Of a DNA stretch of 26,668 nucleotides, positions 24,696 to 26,668 are shown piece after piece. The position numbers and the translations under genes were made by a program. The notes under the pieces are model-generated. The model ran no database searches, was not told where the DNA came from, and saw nothing but the letters and a program-made list of their open reading frames with translations. The stretch is taken from positions 1-26,668 of the forward strand of contig DATKOR010000040.1 of assembly GCA_035524495.1 (NCBI GenBank), given 5' to 3'. Position 1 is the first letter of the stretch. Each line of letters begins with the position of its first letter. This DNA comes from CAIKZZ01 sp035524495. Its GTDB lineage: Bacteria; Pseudomonadota; Gammaproteobacteria; Steroidobacterales; Steroidobacteraceae.

Positions 24696-24981
24696 GCGCG
24701 GGGGCGACGGCGCGCAGCGTCTTGATCTCGCCCTCGGCGAGCTTGAGCGCGCGCCTGAGGTCGCGCCGCTCGCGCGTCAGGCGCAGCACGCTCGAGATCG
24801 CCAGCGCGGCGCCCACGAGGAGCCCGGCGCCGAAGGCGGCCACGAGCGCGCGCCCGATCGTCGCCGGCCACACGCCGAGGTAGAAGTCGACCGCGACGGC
24901 GGAGGCGTTCAGCCGCACGAACGCCGCGCAGCCGAGCGTCAGGATCACGAACAGCAGGGCAAGCGAGAGGCGGCGTAGCAT
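24685..24981 (-). CDS. lapA: LapA-family membrane protein
   Basis: Protein of 98 residues with two hydrophobic helices (about 6-24 and 43-65) and a C-terminal charged coiled-coil segment (RLTRERRDLRRALKLAEGEIKTL). Size, topology and the stretch VDFYLGVWPATIG fit the LapA (DUF1049) family. LapA is an inner-membrane partner of LapB in lipopolysaccharide assembly. It overlaps lapB by 11 bp and follows ihfB by 48 bp. AGGTG lies a few bases before the ATG. Confidence 0.9.
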   Translation of the reverse strand: MLRRLSLALLFVILTLGCAAFVRLNASAVAVDFYLGVWPATIGRALVAAFGAGLLVGAALAISSVLRLTRERRDLRRALKLAEGEIKTLRAVAPAHAR

Positions 24982-25029
24982 GGCGCACCTGGCGAGGGTT
25001 CGCGCCGCAATCTAGCACGGGCGCCCGCG

Positions 25030-25332
25030 CTACTCCCGGATCGGGAAGTGCTGGCCGTCGTTGACCCGCTCGCGCAGGTCCTTGCCGGGCTTGAAGTGCG
25101 GCACGTGCTTGCCGGTGAGCGCGACGGCCTCGCCGGTCTTGGGGTTGCGGCCCTGGCGCGGCGGCCGGAAATGCAGCGCGAAACTGCCGAAGCCGCGGAT
25201 CTCGATGCGCTCCCCGGTCGCGAGCGCGTCGCTCATGATCTCGAGGATCTGCTTGACCGCGAGCTCGACGTCCTTGGCCGGCAGGTGCTTCTGCTTCGCG
25301 GTGATGATCTCGATCAGTTCCGACTTGGTCAT
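25030..25332 (-). CDS. ihfB: Integration host factor subunit beta
   Basis: Protein of 100 residues of the HU/IHF fold. It begins MTKSELIEIITAKQ, and the DNA-intercalating arm carries RNPKTGE and the following VPHFKPGK. These and IRGFGSF mark the IHF beta subunit. With IHF alpha it bends DNA and assists sigma-54 promoters, replication and recombination; this is notable because two sigma-54 activators lie nearby. The gene follows rpsA by 72 bp, the standard order. There is no strong Shine-Dalgarno sequence before ATG 25332. Confidence 0.95.
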   Translation of the reverse strand: MTKSELIEIITAKQKHLPAKDVELAVKQILEIMSDALATGERIEIRGFGSFALHFRPPRQGRNPKTGEAVALTGKHVPHFKPGKDLRERVNDGQHFPIRE

Positions 25333-25359
25333 GCAGGCGTCCGGGTGTGTTCGCGGCGT

Positions 25360-25395
25360 CCGTGACGGGTCACGGGGCGGCCCTGCGGCCGCCCC
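25360..25395 (-). terminator. Hairpins between rpsA and ihfB
   Basis: GGGGCGGCC-CTGC-GGCCGCCCC (25374-25395) is a perfect 9-bp stem with a 4-base loop, 9 bases after the rpsA stop. It touches a second inverted repeat, CCGTGAC-GG-GTCACGG (25360-25375). There is no T-run on the minus strand, so partial termination or RNA processing between rpsA and ihfB is more likely than full termination. Confidence 0.45.
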
Positions 25396-25404
25396 GCGTC
25401 TTTC

Positions 25405-26668
25405 TTAGTTGTCGCGCTCGGAGAGCTGCTCCTTCAGGAGGTCGCCGAGGCTCGTCCCGGTCGGGGCATCGGTGCGATACGCCTGCATCGCCTCCTGCTC
25501 CTCGTGGATGTCCTTGGCCTTGATCGAGAGCGCGATGGCGCGCGACTTGCGGTCGACGCCGGTGAACTTCGCCTCGACCTCGTCGCCGACCTTGAGCACC
25601 GTGCGCGCGTCCTCGACGCGATCGCGCGCGAGCTCGGAGGCCCGGAGGTACCCCTCGATGCCGCCGCCGAGATCGATGATCGCGCCCTTGGCGTCGACCT
25701 CGCGGACGCTCCCCTTGACGATGCTGCCCTTCGGGTTCTGGGCGATGAACGCCGAGAACGGGTCCTTGGCCATCTGCTTGATGCCGAGCGAGATCCGCTC
25801 GCGCTCGGGATCGATCGAGAGCACCACCGCCTCGACCGTCTGGCCCTTCTGGTAGTTGCGCACCGCCTCCTCGCCCGGGACGTCCCAGGAGATGTCGGAG
25901 AGGTGCACGAGGCCGTCGATGCCGCCCGAGAGCCCGATGAAGATGCCGAAGTCGGTGATCGACTTGATCTGGCCCGAGACGCGGTCGTCGCGGTTGTAGT
26001 TCTCGGCGAACTCCTTCCAGGGATTGGGCTTGCACTGCTTGAGGCCGAGGCTGATGCGCCGGCGCTCCTCGTCGATGTCGAGGACCATGACCTCGACTTC
26101 CTGGCCGACGTGCACGACCTTCGCCGGGTTCACGTTCTTGTTGGTCCAGTCCATCTCGGAGACGTGCACCAGGCCCTCGACGCCCTCCTCGATCTCGACG
26201 AAGCAGCCGTAGTCGGCGATGTTCGTCACCTTGCCCCACAGGTGCGTGTTCGGCGGGTAGCGCCGCGCGATGTTCTGCCAGGGGTCGGCGCCGAGCTGCT
26301 TGATGCCGAGCGAGACGCGCTGGCGCTCGCGGTCGAACTTGAGGATCCGCACGTCGATCTCGTCGCCGACCTTGACGACCTCGGAGGGGTGCTTGACCCG
26401 CTTCCAGGCCATGTCGGTGATGTGCAGGAGCCCGTCGATGCCGCCGAGGTCGACGAACGCGCCGTAGTCGGTCAGGTTCTTGACGACGCCCTTGACGACC
26501 GCGCCTTCCTGCAGGTTGTCGAGCAGTGCCGAGCGCTCGGCGCTGTATTCCTGCTCGACGACCGCGCGCCGCGACACGACGACGTTGTTGCGCTTCTGGT
26601 CGAGCTTGATGACCTTGAACTCGAGGACCTTGCCCTCGAGGTAGGAGGGATCGCGCACCGGGCGCACG
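25405..26668 (-). CDS. rpsA: 30S ribosomal protein S1, C-terminal part (5' end outside window)
   Basis: About 420 residues of S1 are visible and the frame is open to the window edge; the N-terminal part is missing. It begins at VRPVRDPSYLEGK, equivalent to roughly residue 150 of the E. coli protein. Four S1 RNA-binding repeats are easily seen, each with a pattern such as TDYGAFVDLGGIDGLLHITDMAW, and with GLKQ or GIKQ ends. The protein unfolds mRNA leaders on the 30S subunit. The C-terminus (LGDLLKEQLSERDN) is normal for the family. Confidence 0.97.
   Translation of the reverse strand, partial: VRPVRDPSYLEGKVLEFKVIKLDQKRNNVVVSRRAVVEQEYSAERSALLDNLQEGAVVKGVVKNLTDYGAFVDLGGIDGLLHITDMAWKRVKHPSEVVKVGDEIDVRILKFDRERQRVSLGIKQLGADPWQNIARRYPPNTHLWGKVTNIADYGCFVEIEEGVEGLVHVSEMDWTNKNVNPAKVVHVGQEVEVMVLDIDEERRRISLGLKQCKPNPWKEFAENYNRDDRVSGQIKSITDFGIFIGLSGGIDGLVHLSDISWDVPGEEAVRNYQKGQTVEAVVLSIDPERERISLGIKQMAKDPFSAFIAQNPKGSIVKGSVREVDAKGAIIDLGGGIEGYLRASELARDRVEDARTVLKVGDEVEAKFTGVDRKSRAIALSIKAKDIHEEQEAMQAYRTDAPTGTSLGDLLKEQLSERDN

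Overview
The window comes from a very GC-rich proteobacterium. The right-hand block, rpsA - ihfB - lapA - lapB, is a gene order typical of Gammaproteobacteria and also found in Betaproteobacteria. A Marinobacter-type two-domain fatty acyl reductase and a WS/DGAT acyltransferase suggest an organism that stores neutral lipid. Nearly all of the sequence is coding, and many long opposite-strand reading frames are GC-driven shadows. I see no rRNA, tRNA, insertion sequence, CRISPR array or phage gene.

Layout, left to right. (1) 1-101: the 5' end of a leftward secreted protein, possibly PstS, with a Pho-box-like pair of heptamers upstream. (2) 346-9903: a lipid-storage region. It holds a small CBS protein; a leftward pair of fatty acyl reductase and CBS/ACT-like protein; a divergent wax ester synthase; a TPR protein; and a rightward run of phasin, patatin-like lipase, a protein with an FFLxELYG motif, and a GMC alcohol oxidoreductase. 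Together these could make fatty alcohol, esterify it, coat the granule, hydrolyse the store and re-oxidise the alcohol. (3) 9916-12499: a leftward ECF sigma / zinc anti-sigma / metallophosphoesterase / cupredoxin unit. The same two-part motif (GGGAATA-N17-GTCTA) lies before the sigma gene and again before the metallophosphoesterase, which suggests autoregulation plus a direct target promoter. (4) 12580-15221: a leftward cupin - YfcG-type GST pair, divergent from a MocR-type regulator. (5) 15290-17929: a double-thioredoxin-domain periplasmic protein and an M20-type amidohydrolase. (6) 17926-22237: two tandem leftward cassettes, each an EAL-domain c-di-GMP phosphodiesterase gene overlapping by 14 bp a sigma-54 activator gene that has no receiver domain. 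A perfect TGTGA-N6-TCACA CRP-type site lies between the cassettes. (7) 22546-26668: galU, lapB, lapA, ihfB and the 3' part of rpsA, all leftward.

The two most interesting features are the duplicated EAL / sigma-54 activator cassette with its CRP-type site, and the compact wax ester or granule locus. The ECF promoter pair is the best-supported regulatory observation.
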